Origin: Liolophura sinensis
Lineage: Eukaryota; Mollusca; Polyplacophora; Chitonida; Chitonidae
Assembly: GCF_032854445.1 (NCBI RefSeq)
Contig: NC_088297.1
Span: 17,497,127 to 17,561,126, forward strand
Direction: 5' to 3'
Length of the DNA stretch: 64,000 bases
Positions 49,201 through 59,304 of the stretch are shown piece by piece. Every line of letters begins with the position of its first letter. The first letter of the stretch is position 1. The notes beneath the pieces were generated by a model. That model was not told where the DNA came from. It saw only the letters and a list, made by a program, of their open reading frames with translations, and made no database searches. The translations under genes were made by a program, and so were the position numbers.

Positions 49201-52200
49201 ATAAATATATTGATTGTACATTTGTTGGTATATCCAAACATAGTATTTAATCTGAATTATGACAGTATTTATGAATATATTAAAAATATGAATATGATCA
49301 AAATCAAGGCTTAACAACATTTGTTAGCTGAAAAGACCAAATTCAAGTGTATACGTTTGTTAAGCATGTCTTACATACTCGTTTATAACATTATTACACA
49401 AAGACTATATGTACCAAAGGTGATCAAAATACCCAAATACAAAATTTTTTTTGAAGTTTAACTATCATATTTACAACTAACTTTTGCATTCTACCATCTG
49501 AACTTAAGTAATTTTTACATTTCTCCCACCTTTAAAGATATGACATTGTCAAAAAGTGTTGTCCACTCTCTTGGTTTTTATTTGAAGAGTGGTGAAAAAA
49601 AAATGTGTATGACGTTTTAGAAAAGCATTTATTGTTGCTGAAAGCGAAATATTTGTAAGGACATGCTAAATAAGCCACTTGAACGATATGCTTGATGAGC
49701 CACTTGAACGATATGTTTAATAAGCCACTTGAACAATATGCTTATTAAGCCACTTGAATGATAATCTTTAAGTATTTTTCCTTCCAGGTAGTCAAGATAG
49801 ATTACTCTTCTGACTTGATCTCCATAGCAACGGACCAGCGGCGAGACCTTCACAGCAGTAAGGTTACAATGGTGTCTCTTGTGCGAACTGATTGCTTTGA
49901 GCTTTCATATTTTAAAAGTCCTTAATAGGTGTCTTCTTAAGTAATCAAGACTTACAATCTCCAACCAGTAGGAAACAATGAACTAAAGAATGATAAAAAT
50001 AAAAAAAAAAAAAAAAGAACACACTGGTGATAAATTTGTAAATAGATAAAGAAGTTTTTCAAGGCATGTTGCAGCTGATTTTTTTTTTTTTTTTTTTTGT
50101 ATAGTATTTTAATCCCATGCTTACATGAGACTAACCTACAATCAACTATCTACAATGTAAAAAAACAACTTGATCAATCAGAAAAAGGAGCACGTTACTG
50201 TGGTGTGGGAGTTGTCAGGGATTATCTTTATTGCAGTTGTCATGGACAGTATTAATCAGCAAAGAATGTGCAGATGATAAAAGATAAGACCTGGGCAATT
50301 CTCTGCAAGGGAGAAATATAGTATCATAAAACAAGCATAAGCAGTGAAACAGATTTGAATGTACATGTATAATAGTGCGTGTAAAGTGTGTTAGCTGGGG
50401 AATAAAAAATGTATAGATAACACCTTTAGCCACCGGCAAATTGTGCCTGGGTCAGTACAGGATTTATCAAAATCTAGTATTAAACAAAGTTATAGGCACT
50501 TTTCATGATTGACGCAGTGTTTCTCTCCCAGCTTACATCTGTGGACATAAATAAAGATCAATCTGCTATAGAGGTTGCTTGTGAAGCTCTCTGAAGACTC
50601 ATGACCCAGGGATGACCACATTCTAGCCAGGTCGTCCTCAGTCCAAATTAAAATCAGATTAACAGGGTAATCCTATCCCAATCTGTCACCCTTTGGTTAC
50701 TCAATAATACTTCCCAAGTGTGGTCCGATTTTGTGTGCAGGTTAACTTTGTGACACCTAAAATCAATTTTAATACCACAGTCTGTGAAACAGTTTTGTGG
50801 ACCGGTATGTTGTAGTGGGGAATTTCATTTTTCTCACAATCCATTGGTTTCTGTGAAATAATTACCCTAAGTATGGTTCAAATTTAATTCAAGTTCAATT
50901 TTATGTGCAGGTTCGTTTTGTGAAATCTCAGCTTAAGTTTAAAAATCAGCCAAATCCGTTCACATTAAGCTTTGCTGTTAGCAATGAGACCCTAGCTCTA
51001 ATTTTACGTGTTTAGCTAGGGATTTTATATCTCTGAATTGGGGTGTTTTCTTTAACAGGTCCTTGTCACATTGCCCTTGGGAGTACTGAAGAGAGACAAG
51101 ACTTTATTTACACCCCTACTACCTGAGCACAAACAGCTAGCCATCTCAAAGCCTAGGAACAGGCGTCATAGAAAAAGTGGGTTATCTCCCTTTATGGTCT
51201 GCAGTTATTTGTCAACTTTTTCTTGTCCATAACTCTTGAAAATTGAAGAAGGCTTCATGGACTGTTATTGCATTCATAACAGTTTCAACAGTAGACTAGG
51301 TTCATGATTTGCTTGTTCCAAAGTCAGTAGGTAACATCAAGAATTAAGGGATGTGAAAAATACAAAAAGCTTCCGTAAACCAACAGAAAATATAGTCTTT
51401 AACACATCGCTTTGGCGGTAAACATGAACATTTTTGTGTAGGAAGTTTCCAAACAGGTTAGGCACAGTGACCCTTCTCACCAATGTGGTTGCGATGAGTT
51501 CGAGTCCAGCTCGTCCTGTCTTCCTCTTCGGCTGTGCATGGGAAGGTCTGCCAGCAACCTGCGGGATGGTAGTGGGTTTCCCCCGGGCTCTGCTTGGTTT
51601 CCTCCCATCATAATGCTGGCCACCATTGTACATATATAAGTGAAATATTCTTGTAAAAAACTCTGGTTAGCCCCTCAATAGATCCATTAGGAGTTAACCA
51701 TGTATGTTTCCATTGTCTCTGCTTGCTAATGGAATGGTTGGTTTTTTTTTTTTGTTGCTTGTTTCCTGCGCCACAGGTTGCTTTACAGTTTCCAACCAAG
51801 TTCTGGGAGTCCAAGATGAAAGGTTCCATGGTGTTTGGTCAGATTCCAGTCTCACCTGATCAGCGCGGTCTATTTAACGTCTTCTATGATCTCACAACAG
51901 TCACACAGGTGATTAAACTTTGTACATTAAAGATGTACTCAAAGACATTTAATGCAATCATGATCAAAACAGATAAAGATCACATCATTTTCGTTCTCAT
52001 ATGAATCTTGAACTAATCATGTAAATTGCAAATAAAAAAGAAATATCTTGGAAAAAACAAAAGAAATCTGATGGACATACCGAGATAATTTATACATTGC
52101 TGCCTTACTGAAATGCCATGATATAGACACCAAACATGACACCATATAAAGTCACAATATACTAATACTGGTCCAACCAGTACTTGTAAACTTGCTTGGT

Positions 52201-54852
52201 GGCTTGTTGTATCAGTGCACCATTACAAATATGACTGTAAAATTGAGTTCAAGTCTATTTTTAATCAAACTTTTGTCTATTGAATTTTCCAGGAGTGCAA
52301 CGGTGATACGACTCCTCATGAGCAGTATATTTTGATGAGTCACATGACAGGGGCTGCTGTCACCATGATAGATGACCAGTCAGATGAGGATGTTGTGGCC
52401 ATGTGTTTGCAGGTCTTACGAACTCTGTTTCCACCAGAGGTAAGAGTTTTGTCCCCTTCCTTTATATCCCTCTTTCCTCTCGCTGGGTGTGATGGCTTCA
52501 GTGGCCTAATGGTCAGGGCATCCGTTTCAAAGTCAGGTCATACCGAAGGCTTTAAAAATGATACTTGTTGCTGCTTCACTTGGCGCTCAGCACTGAGAGG
52601 TTAGAGCAAGGAAACATGACTGGTCGGCACGTTTTCAGTATAATGTGACTGGTTGGAGTGCCATGTCTGGTGTCTTCAGCATGATACTTCAGTGGCGGCA
52701 GTACTTACAATTGGCAGCATGGACTGGCCCTGCCACAAGACGACACAGTATATGTACACACACCTAATGACTCCTCGTCATTATATGACTGAAAAATTGT
52801 TAAGTACGGTGTTAAACCTCAAGCATTTATTTATTTATTCATTCATTTATTCCAGCAGGGTGCAGGGTCTTCTGCAATCACTACACATGGTTCCCTGTGC
52901 ATGTTTGTGTTCGTCTTTGTGAATGTTTAAACTGAAGTGGACGTCCCCTGTTCTTACTGTTCATGGGTCGTTGACAATAAAAGGCCACTTGTCCTCTGCT
53001 CTTATGATATGTCTGCATATCTGTGTGGAGAATTTGTTACTAATTTATCAAATGTCTGTGGTTCACCCCAGGCACTGTGGGGTTTTCTCTACCCCTAATT
53101 CTGATAGCCATTGTGAAAGTAAAATATTCTGGAGTATGGCGTTAAAATACTCGTTAAAAACTACTTGTCTTCCACCTGCATAGTGTGCACATCAGTACTG
53201 AAAGTTTCTATGTAACCTCCCAAATGTGTGTAGTTTATCCCCGCCGCTCCGGTTTCTTCTTCACACAATGCTGACTGCCATCGTATAAGTGATAAATACT
53301 TCAGTCTGGTCAGTGACCAACATTGAAATGTATAATTAAACAAATAAACGTAGACAAGATTTTGGGTACAGCCGGCTAAAATGTTTCACAAATTGTTCTC
53401 TGGATCATGATAGCAGTAAGCAGTCAACTGTGAAGATTGCTGGAGACCATTTGCCTTTCACCAGTAAGGCGCTCGTTGTGAAATTTTTGATTATAGCATG
53501 CAAAATGTCAGTGGTATACTACAGGTACTACGGTTTCCTCCAGCCATACCATACTGGTCGCCTTCATGTAAGTGAAACGCTAAATGACCATAAGTTTCAC
53601 CCGTGACTTAACTTGCCCATTTTCCCTGATTCTTGGAGTTCTGTTGATTTTTAAAAGGTGTTCTGAGGTTTACTTTGAACATGGGATGATATTTTACTGG
53701 AAAATTGTAAGTTTCAGCGCCAAAAAAATTTAGGTCAATTCGGGTATTGTATCATGAAACAACAGTCTGCAATACTAATATCTAAAGGTCCATCAGATCT
53801 TTGAGATGAAAACTTTATGATGTCATGGACACCTTCCATCGTCTGCAGAGTCCAGTGTTAAAACAACAAAAAAAAGTAATTTTAGTTTTTGGATGTAATT
53901 TTCAGAGAGAAATTTCACACCTTTTCATAATAGCATATTGCGTAGAAAATTAAGGGTGTTAGTTTTGAGTAAACTTCAGAACCACTGCAAATGTATACAA
54001 CAGGAAGTACCAGATCCAGAGAAGTATTTTGTAACCAGATGGAGAGATGACAGGTATGCTCATATGGCCTACAGTTTCCTCCCCGTGGGAGTGGATGGTT
54101 CTGCATATGATGTCATGGCTGAAGAGGTCAACGGGAAAGTCTATTTTGCTGGAGAGGTGAGTCAAGCATGCAATCTAAGGTCAACAAATATTATGTGTGA
54201 ATGTAATATAATATGTTTAAAATGTATGTCTTTTTGTTAATGTATTCATGTCCACGAAATTTTTCAAATGATATCTAACAAACGCCAGCCTATGCTAAAG
54301 AGACTGTACCAAATTATTGCCTTTCACAGATTTCATTGTGTTAAATTAGTGAAAAAGTTCAAATATGAAATAATTTGTAAATTTTAATAGCTTGAGTACT
54401 TAACGCCATCTATGACAGTTAATAAGCCAGTATTCTCCAGTATAGTATCTTTTGATGTTGCTCCATCATCTGATTCCCAGTTGATAAACTGTTGTTTTTC
54501 TGCGAATATAGCCTTAAAAAAAACCCTCCATGATAGCTACAACATGTTGTTTTGGCAGCAGGTATGAGTCATTAATGTCAAGGGAAACTATTTTATGGTG
54601 GATACCTCTGTTTTTTCAACTCATTAAGTCTGGCTGTTAACACACTAGTGAAGGATTCCTGAACATGAGTTAATATGCCAGTCAAATAAATGTGAAAGCC
54701 TGTCAATGTTTCTGAGTGTAATTTTTATAAAACGTTCCCTTCCCTGTCTTTTACAGGCGACAAGTCGAGCTCATCCACAGAGCGTCACTGGAGCGTATCT
54801 GTCAGGAATCCGTGAGGCAAATAAAATTCTGGAGTCGCTTGATTTGTCATAG
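34269..54852 (+). CDS. KDM1B: Lysine-specific histone demethylase 1B (LSD2), 19 coding exons, frame disrupted as sequenced
   Basis: FAD-dependent nuclear amine oxidase that in known homologues removes H3K4me1/2. Coding exons: 34269-34324, 34596-34805, 36857-36946, 37722-37947, 38912-38953, 39549-39713, 40411-40598, 42619-42795, 43008-43082, 43691-43825, 45719-45902, 47238-47296, 48413-48613, 49788-49862, 51059-51176, 51777-51908, 52293-52439, 54004-54156, 54757-54852. They total 2529 nt; human LSD2 has 822 residues. Domain order: C4H2C2 zinc finger (exons 2-4, all eight ligands kept), CW finger [16 protein letters not shown] (exon 4), SWIRM (exons 6-8), FAD motif [16 protein letters not shown] (exon 9), [12 protein letters not shown] (exon 10), expected active-site Lys in GTGVIEK at the end of exon 15, FVTRW (18) and the C-terminal [21 protein letters not shown]. 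The start has a good context (atcATGG) and an in-frame TGA upstream. Small indels in exons 4, 6, 11 and 15 shift the frame. Either assembly errors or a decaying gene would explain them; errors seem likelier because the flanking residues stay conserved. Confidence 0.93.
34345..34445 (+). repeat. MetaSINE-like 3' fragment in KDM1B intron 1
   Basis: Contains ctctggtttcctccacagat, attcttgagtgtggcagtaa and caatcaaataaatca directly after the first coding exon. Confidence 0.6.
34819..35000 (+). repeat. Third tRNA-headed SINE family
   Basis: Head ctgtggctgagtcgttaagg with A-box-like and ggttcaaaa B-box-like words, then ggaatttgtaaattcacctg and tgtttgtggggacttggtga. A body copy without a clear head lies at 33895-33975. 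Confidence 0.6.
35202..36275. mobile_element. Probable hAT-family remnant (TAACGAT / TATCG ends)
   Basis: The left edge reads agagatgtaacgatgcaccg with several TATCG/CGATAC motifs (35202-35300). The right edge repeats gtatcgtgaacgtattgtatcg and gtatcgtgtatc (36210-36262). These end motifs are typical of a widespread hAT MITE type. The interior is non-coding and AT-rich. It fills much of KDM1B intron 2. Exact borders are uncertain. Confidence 0.45.
37345..37680 (+). repeat. Second SINE family, full length
   Basis: Head ggcttcggtgacctaattgc, then ttgttgctgtctcgcttggc, gtgtcagtataatgtgactg, tgccatgtctggtgtcttct and a tail ending near cattaacgttaaacccc. It lies sense in KDM1B intron 3 and stops about 40 bases before exon 4. 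Confidence 0.82.
37722..37947 (+). CDS. KDM1B: KDM1B exon 4: end of C4H2C2 finger plus CW zinc finger, with frame change
   Basis: Two conserved halves lie in different frames. From 37722, following exon 3, the frame reads [16 protein letters not shown] and KTEAS up to about 37794. The CW finger ([19 protein letters not shown], then KWRQL and YTCGM) lies one base on, starting near 37802. LSD2 has two residues between these blocks. The seven bases 37795-37801 fit this if one base is extra. The exon length suits direct splicing to exon 5 (phase 0) only if the frame returns near the GGGG run at 37939-37942. The linker from CGM to the next Cys is then 13 residues, the same as I count in human LSD2. 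In the CW frame an ATG at 37730 opens a 73-codon ORF. Confidence 0.85.
38492..38806 (+). repeat. MetaSINE-type SINE with a partly duplicated core
   Basis: Head gccaagcgtgctagcgcggc; the core word appears twice (ctgcagatagtcatgggttt, then ctgcggatggtcgtgggttg); tail aaataaataagtaaataaat. It is sense in KDM1B intron 4. Confidence 0.85.
39150..39425 (+). repeat. Second SINE family, diverged copy
   Basis: Ends in gactgaaaaattgttaagta followed by cgatgttaaaccccc. The head is poorly kept. It is sense in KDM1B intron 5. Confidence 0.6.
39549..39713 (+). CDS. KDM1B: KDM1B exon 6: start of SWIRM region, one base short
   Basis: The first half reads [20 protein letters not shown] in phase with exon 5. 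Read straight on, it meets a TAG just before the donor. The second half, [19 protein letters not shown], matches the LSD2 PDCVGMSP region but is in the frame one base back. The switch falls in cctggggcctcattttt (about 39632-39648), a GGGG and TTTTT homopolymer context. Exon 7 demands phase 1 at the donor (39713/39714), which only the second frame gives. One base therefore appears to be missing here. Confidence 0.85.
41767..42036 (+). repeat. MetaSINE-type SINE, full length and well preserved
   Basis: Runs from ggggcctccgtgactcagtt to caaataaataaataaataaa with every landmark intact. It is sense in KDM1B intron 7. Confidence 0.94.
43285..43470. repeat. Two MetaSINE 3' pieces in inverted orientation
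   Basis: A minus-strand piece (tgttttacgccgtactcaag to catccgcaggttgctgg, 43287-43402) is joined by about 20 bases to a plus-strand tail (aatattcttgagcacggcgt, 43428-43470). Together they form a foldback in KDM1B intron 9. Confidence 0.85.
43748..45086 (+). repeat. Minisatellite of the KDM1B exon 10 3' half plus its 5' splice site (12 units, about 109 bp)
   Basis: The first unit is the real end of exon 10 ([17 protein letters not shown]...CQQ) with donor GT at 43826. Eleven further copies follow, with GT at 43935, 44044, 44153, 44261, 44370, 44478, 44586, 44697, 44806, 44916 and 45026, each in an aacag|gtgagtc or gtaagtc context. Spacing is 108-111 bp. Each unit repeats acagatgatcat, acattaacaaccccataa and a 3' piece, acacacagtgtaaatgt. 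Some units keep the exon reading frame locally (for example [18 protein letters not shown] near 44402). All lie inside intron 10. Confidence 0.95.
45719..45902 (+). CDS. KDM1B: KDM1B exon 11: amine-oxidase segment with two compensating shifts and an in-frame TGA
   Basis: The exon starts [15 protein letters not shown], matching LSD2 after INNP...CEQ, and in this frame runs into TGA near 45818. The conserved [19 protein letters not shown] follows one base on. A short repetitive insertion (acacagacaaacacagac, near 45787-45808) sits at the junction; about 10 extra bases would explain it. After an A6 run near 45863 the frame returns, giving [11 protein letters not shown] before the donor at 45903. 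Total exon length fits the flanking phases (0 in, 1 out), so the two shifts cancel. Confidence 0.82.
46085..46865 (+). repeat. Minisatellite of about 104 bp in KDM1B intron 11
   Basis: Units contain acacttatggaaaaatgtag, acacagtattgtaaacac, gtgaatgcactgatgg and aattatcaagtgg, with some shortened or merged units. About seven copies. Confidence 0.9.
47103..47116. repeat. Poly(G) tract
   Basis: Short run of G, likely hard to sequence. Confidence 0.85.
47330..47715 (+). repeat. Second SINE family, full length
   Basis: Contains ttgttgctgacttccttggt, gtcatgtctggtgtcttcag, cctgccacaaaacgacact and gactgaacaacagtcaag. It is sense in KDM1B intron 12. Confidence 0.8.
47812..48051 (+). repeat. Tandem duplication, unit about 117 bp
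   Basis: Two copies in a row of tgattgttgtcttgatgtta to ttcttttcgttagtgct, differing by a few substitutions and small indels. They lie in KDM1B intron 12. Confidence 0.9.
49655..49772 (+). repeat. About 30-bp tandem array beside the KDM1B exon 14 acceptor
   Basis: Four units of aagccacttgaacgatatg with variable linkers (cttgatg, tttaat, cttatt). The array ends about 15 bases before the acceptor at 49786-49787. Confidence 0.88.
51059..51176 (+). CDS. KDM1B: KDM1B exon 15: carries expected catalytic lysine, one extra base
   Basis: The first part reads [19 protein letters not shown] and [10 protein letters not shown]. The conserved SLGTGVIEK, which ends in the Lys that contacts flavin in LSD enzymes, is one base out of frame, after atctcaaagcc (51152-51162). 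Removing one A would give [11 protein letters not shown], and the donor at 51177 then follows at phase 0, as exon 16 ([10 protein letters not shown]) requires. The length of 118 nt is one more than a multiple of three, which supports a single inserted base. Confidence 0.85.
51430..51655 (+). repeat. MetaSINE-type SINE, head truncated
   Basis: B-box region, core (agcaacctgcgggatggtag) and 3' end (gtgaaatattcttg) are kept; the (AATA)n tail is missing. It is sense in KDM1B intron 15. Confidence 0.85.
52488..52850 (+). repeat. Second SINE family, full length
   Basis: Head ggcttcagtggcctaatggt, then cttgttgctgcttcacttgg, gtgccatgtctggtgtcttc and gactgaaaaattgttaagta, with a tail of ttatttattcattc. 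It is the best copy of the family here, sense in KDM1B intron 17. Confidence 0.85.
53040..53345 (+). repeat. Two consecutive diverged MetaSINE 3' ends
   Basis: The first (53040-53160) ends near aaaatattctggagtatggc. The second (53200-53345) has cgctccggtttcttcttcac and gccatcgtataagtga. Both are sense in KDM1B intron 17. Confidence 0.65.
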
Positions 54853-54915
54853 CTTGAATTCCTGCAAATCTCAGAGTATCAGTCTGAAAACACCTGTGCC
54901 AACATAGACAAATGT

Positions 54916-55064
54916 ATTAAAGGGATGCAGAATTGACCATAATTGGCTGACGACAGTGGAGATAGGATTTGTTGGGTTAAACCTTCAAGCCTGGGTCAAG
55001 CTGAATTCTGAACCTAAAATTCAGCCATCGTGTATGTGAAATATTCTTGAGTACATAAAATAAA
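54916..55064 (+). terminator. Candidate poly(A) signals for KDM1B
   Basis: An ATTAAA lies at 54916-54921, 64 bases past the stop, and an AATAAA at 55059-55064. The second sits in the tail of a MetaSINE 3' fragment (55022-55066), so it would be a SINE-donated signal. No transcript evidence is available. Confidence 0.35.
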
Positions 55065-55279
55065 ATTCAGCTTACCGGTACCCTTAGTTTTGCCTATCTC
55101 TGACACCAAAAAGTCAGCAACAATTCTGTATCGGTGTAACGTACAATTACTTTTAATGCAATCCATGTGCCCAAAATTACAGATGAATGTACATGGAATT
55201 ACTGTGTTGGGTGTTACGACTCACCTTAGGGCTCCAAAAGAATGAGTTTCCTCCAAAGCGTAATTTGTTTTGCAGGAAT

Positions 55280-55530
55280 AAGTGTTCCAGCTAGTCCTTG
55301 AAAGTCCTTGAAAAGAGTTTATTTTGGGATAAGTCCTTGATTTTTACAATGTTAAATTTTATCATATTGCATTGTGTGTGAAATGGTCAGGTAAATAAAT
55401 ACTAAATTACTGCCCATTAAACTTGACTTGATAGAATCAATTTAAATTGAATGCATATAAATAGTCCTTGAATATGCAGGAAAAAGATGAGATATTAAGT
55501 CCTTGAAAGTCCTTGAAAAACATTTTCTTT
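55280..55530 (+). repeat. Interspersed cttgaaagtcc-type repeat
   Basis: Several tagtccttgaaagtccttga words around an AT-rich centre. It resembles the ends of the hAT-like element at 30417 and the array at 58130-58400. Confidence 0.55.
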
Positions 55531-56679
55531 TACTTGTGGGAAGTGTGCGTTGGTAACGTTTCAGTGGCACAATTTAGCGTCATCAGTTGAAGGACTAAAG
55601 CGTTTGTGCAGTGAAGAAGTAACAAAAACACTGCCACAAGAATTCACAATAAGCACATTATTTGTGACACTACATTTTGGTGCAGCAGCTTAGGATGGGA
55701 TTGTGTCAGAACAAGTTTTGTGTGGCACTTTATAGTTTAGCGGCACAGTGTTTATTTTAACTAAGTTGCACTGGCACAACTTTTGTGGCCAAAGTTTGAT
55801 GCAAGAGCGGAAAATAGAGATGCGTGCGAAATATTTTGGTGCGGTGAGAGTGTAAGCATTGTTGTGCGAGGAAACATATTTTTTTTTAAACTCCACATTA
55901 CTTCTTTGTAAAAAAAAAAACATATGATTTTGGATGAGTACAATAGACTTTGAAATGGAATGTCCAAGGTTCCTTGTAGCATTTCATCCACGAGTTTTTT
56001 CACCCTTGTGCATATATGTGATGTGAGTAATTGCATTTTGATTAATTTTAAAAGTACGCAACTGTCTACATTTTAGCATGTGCTTCCCTGATTATTGAAC
56101 ATTGTGCCATTTCTTCTCATTAATTGTCATTTTGGTTGAACTCATCTTGATCTATAATTGTATAATGATAAAATACCTGTGGAGTTAATCAGTATAATCA
56201 TTCTTTACAGGGTATTCTGACAGTATTGATTGTGTGAAGAATTAACTAATTTTCTGAACTTTATGAACTAATTTTCTGAATGTAGCATGGTACAATATAC
56301 CATGAATGAAATTTCAGAGGAGTCGGTCTCAAGATGACACAAACATCTTGAATGTTGGACGTGTATCTCTAAATATGAGGTTACAATGTACGGCAATAAT
56401 TTGACGTGATTTATCACTAGTGTCAATAGTTTTGCATGGTAATAAAGCTTTTAGCTGTTTTAGAGGATACCTGGTGTAGGTTAACTTCCTGACAGTCTTG
56501 CAGATATTCTGTAGCCGAAGTCATGAGAAATCATCAAGAGTTTATCCAAAACCGAGAAGTGGTAGCGTTGGCTTGAAGGGAGGTCACTCTCGCGATACAA
56601 TGCAATAAATGGACGGAAATGGACTTTTGTGCTATTAAAGATATGTGACATTCCCATCTGAAGGCTTGGAGCCTTTTTT

Positions 56680-56960
56680 TGCCCAAGAGAACTCTTGCTT
56701 GGCCATAAAACTTTCTTGCCGCTGAAAATTTCATGTTTAGCATTGGATATGTTGTTTGTTCTTGAAAACTCAATATTTGGTCTTGAAGACTTCGTTTGAC
56801 CTTGAAAGTTGTGTTTGCCCAAACTTAGTTTGGTCTTGCAAAGCGTTGTTTAGTCTTGTAAGTCTTGTTAAACTTTATTTGTCCTTCAAAAATTTGTTTT
56901 TATTGAAAACGTGCTTGCCCTGGAAAATTTGTTTTCCCTTGAAATCGTTTTCAAATGAAA
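56680..56960 (+). repeat. Degenerate short-period array
   Basis: Loose repetition every 25-30 bases of ttgtttg/ccttgaaaa words. Copies are too diverged for a firm unit. Confidence 0.45.
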
Positions 56961-58129
56961 TATTTTGATTAAGCGAAACAACAATCCTCTGCAAGTGCCA
57001 AAGGGTAACCAGTGAATATTGGTTATAATATAACAATATTTTTTTTAGCAGTGGCTTAATTTTAAACATGGTTGAGCCTTTGTTTGGATACACATGTCTA
57101 TATCAAAAACAACGTGTGATTTTAATTTTAGAAATGAGATCTTCCATTTTGTGAAATAATCTGCAGTATTGAGTTGGTCAATTTCAAAAGTAAACTATTT
57201 TTTACGAGAATACAAGAGAAGTTTTAAACATTATATCAGAATGTCATAATCGCTGCATGTCAAAAATTCTACTAATTGGCGTAGGAGCTTGAAATGTGCT
57301 GTTATAAAATGAACATGGTGTCTTTACACAGGTAGTAGTTGTACTCCTCAGTTTACATTTATTACGACAATTCATTTAAATGACGTTAGCTGCAATACAT
57401 GTGGTGATGAGTTTTGAAATTAATACTTTTATAAGTTTGCATTTATTGTATGAAATACATTTTTTTTTGTTTTTACCTGTGAGTAAAGGTTTTTTTTTTC
57501 TACGATGTATACGAATTGGCATATTATATATAAAACCGAGCACATACCAACTGCGCACACGTTGAGGCTTTGTGGAGATTGGGAATGACAAGGATGTTTT
57601 GGTTTTATTATACCGAGATATGAGACATTACTTCTGACAATAAGTTACGAGTACTTTATTACTGCATACTCTGAAATCTTCACGTTGTGTTTTTTCCCTT
57701 TTTTGTCCAAAGTAGCGGTCTGCTTTATGTGCTATATAATTTGTGAAATGAAATAGATTTCTCCTCCGCAAAGAAGATTCAAAACCAGTTTTGAAGGAAG
57801 ACAAAGTTTGAAATTTGTTAGAAAGTCCTATTTCAGCGCGATTAGATATCATTAAAAAATAGAAGTGAAGAGTATGGCTTTCAGAGTGAGCAGGTATTAA
57901 ATTTTTTAGTAATACTGTGTCACTTAAACTTGGGAACACTCAACAAGTGGTATACTGAGATGAAGATGTCCTTTATTTTGAATTTCTTTGCGTTATAAAC
58001 TGTAATTTTGACCGAATGAGTAAAATCGATTTGTGGAATCTCCTCTTGATGAGGTGTCAGTGGCAGCTTTCAGTTTTCAATTTTGTCTTTACGTTTTTAC
58101 TTTACTGTTAATAGGGAGAGCTCCCACGG

Positions 58130-58400
58130 TTTCTTGATTGCTTGAAAGTACTTGAATTTTGTTAAAAGGTTTTGAAGGCCTTGAAAATCCTTGGAGAAAA
58201 GATTTATTTTTGGGATATGTCCATGAAAGTGTTTTTTGATTTTTTATTGTCTAAATGGACCGATAAAGGATACTACCAGAATACACTGTAGTATCGATTA
58301 ATCTCCACGTGGAGGTTTGTACTCGCACTGATTGATCCTTGAAAGGGCTGAAAATCATTGGTAATTGAAAATCCTTGAAATTTATTTTGTCTTGTACGAA
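58130..58400 (+). repeat. Interspersed cttgaaagtac-type repeat
   Basis: tgcttgaaagtacttgaatt, ttgaaggccttgaaaatcct and a second block, ttgaaaatccttgaaattta; same family as 55280-55530. Confidence 0.55.
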
Positions 58401-59227
58401 TCCTATTAAACACAGGGTGTCATAGCGATGGTTTTAGGTTTATTATACGTCGTTTACAGTCATAGCTGTGGAGGCTTAAGTTACAGGCGTACCTGATTGA
58501 CACTAAAACTGTTACCAGGACAATCCGTCCTTCAGTTGTTCACGAATAGTATCCCGGAGTAGGGATTATTTTTCTCCACGCCCAATGGACATCTTTATAT
58601 TGGAACGTTCAAGTTCCGGATTGTTTTCTTGTGTGTAAGTTTTTCTTAGTGAAAGTCTTACCAATTATTTTCACTTATTCCAGGCAAAGAGATGCTTTTA
58701 GCATATGAAGGTATATACGTTTACTGTCATTGAATCACATTCGTTCCACTTATTTTATTACCCCGTCATTGTAAAAAGCTGTAAAACGCTTAGTACTTTT
58801 ATCGTCTTGAGGGACTATCATTTATTAAAATATATTTTGCAGTTATCTGTTGTTGAGTGTATAAATAAAAGGAACACGAGTTTAAACTTGTAAATATTTT
58901 TTATTCCAGTGTAATCATTTTATAGCGTTCGGAACTGATGCACATGCAGTCTACCTCAGTTTTTCTGTACATAGATTTTCCACAACTAATGCAAAAAAAA
59001 CTTTATACCTAGATTTCGATAAGGACGGATCTTTATTGATGTTGGTAAAGGAATACACGTTTAGCAATACGGATGGATGCTCTATATCACTCGTTGTTGT
59101 TGGTGTTTGGTTTCAGTTGGCTTCTCGTTCCACAAAGTCAATATTGTTATTAACTGTTTGTATCCTTGTACATGTACATAAAAAAAAAAAATCTTTCATG
59201 ATCATATGTTCGTCTTTACTCGTCTTT

Positions 59228-59304
59228 TAATGCTGGCCGCAGTGGTATAAGCGAAATATTCTTGTGCACGACGTGAAATACCAGTGAAATAAATAAATAA
59301 ATGT
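59228..59304 (+). repeat. MetaSINE-type SINE, 3' end only
   Basis: aatgctggccgcagtggtat to gaaataaataaataaatg. Confidence 0.85.
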
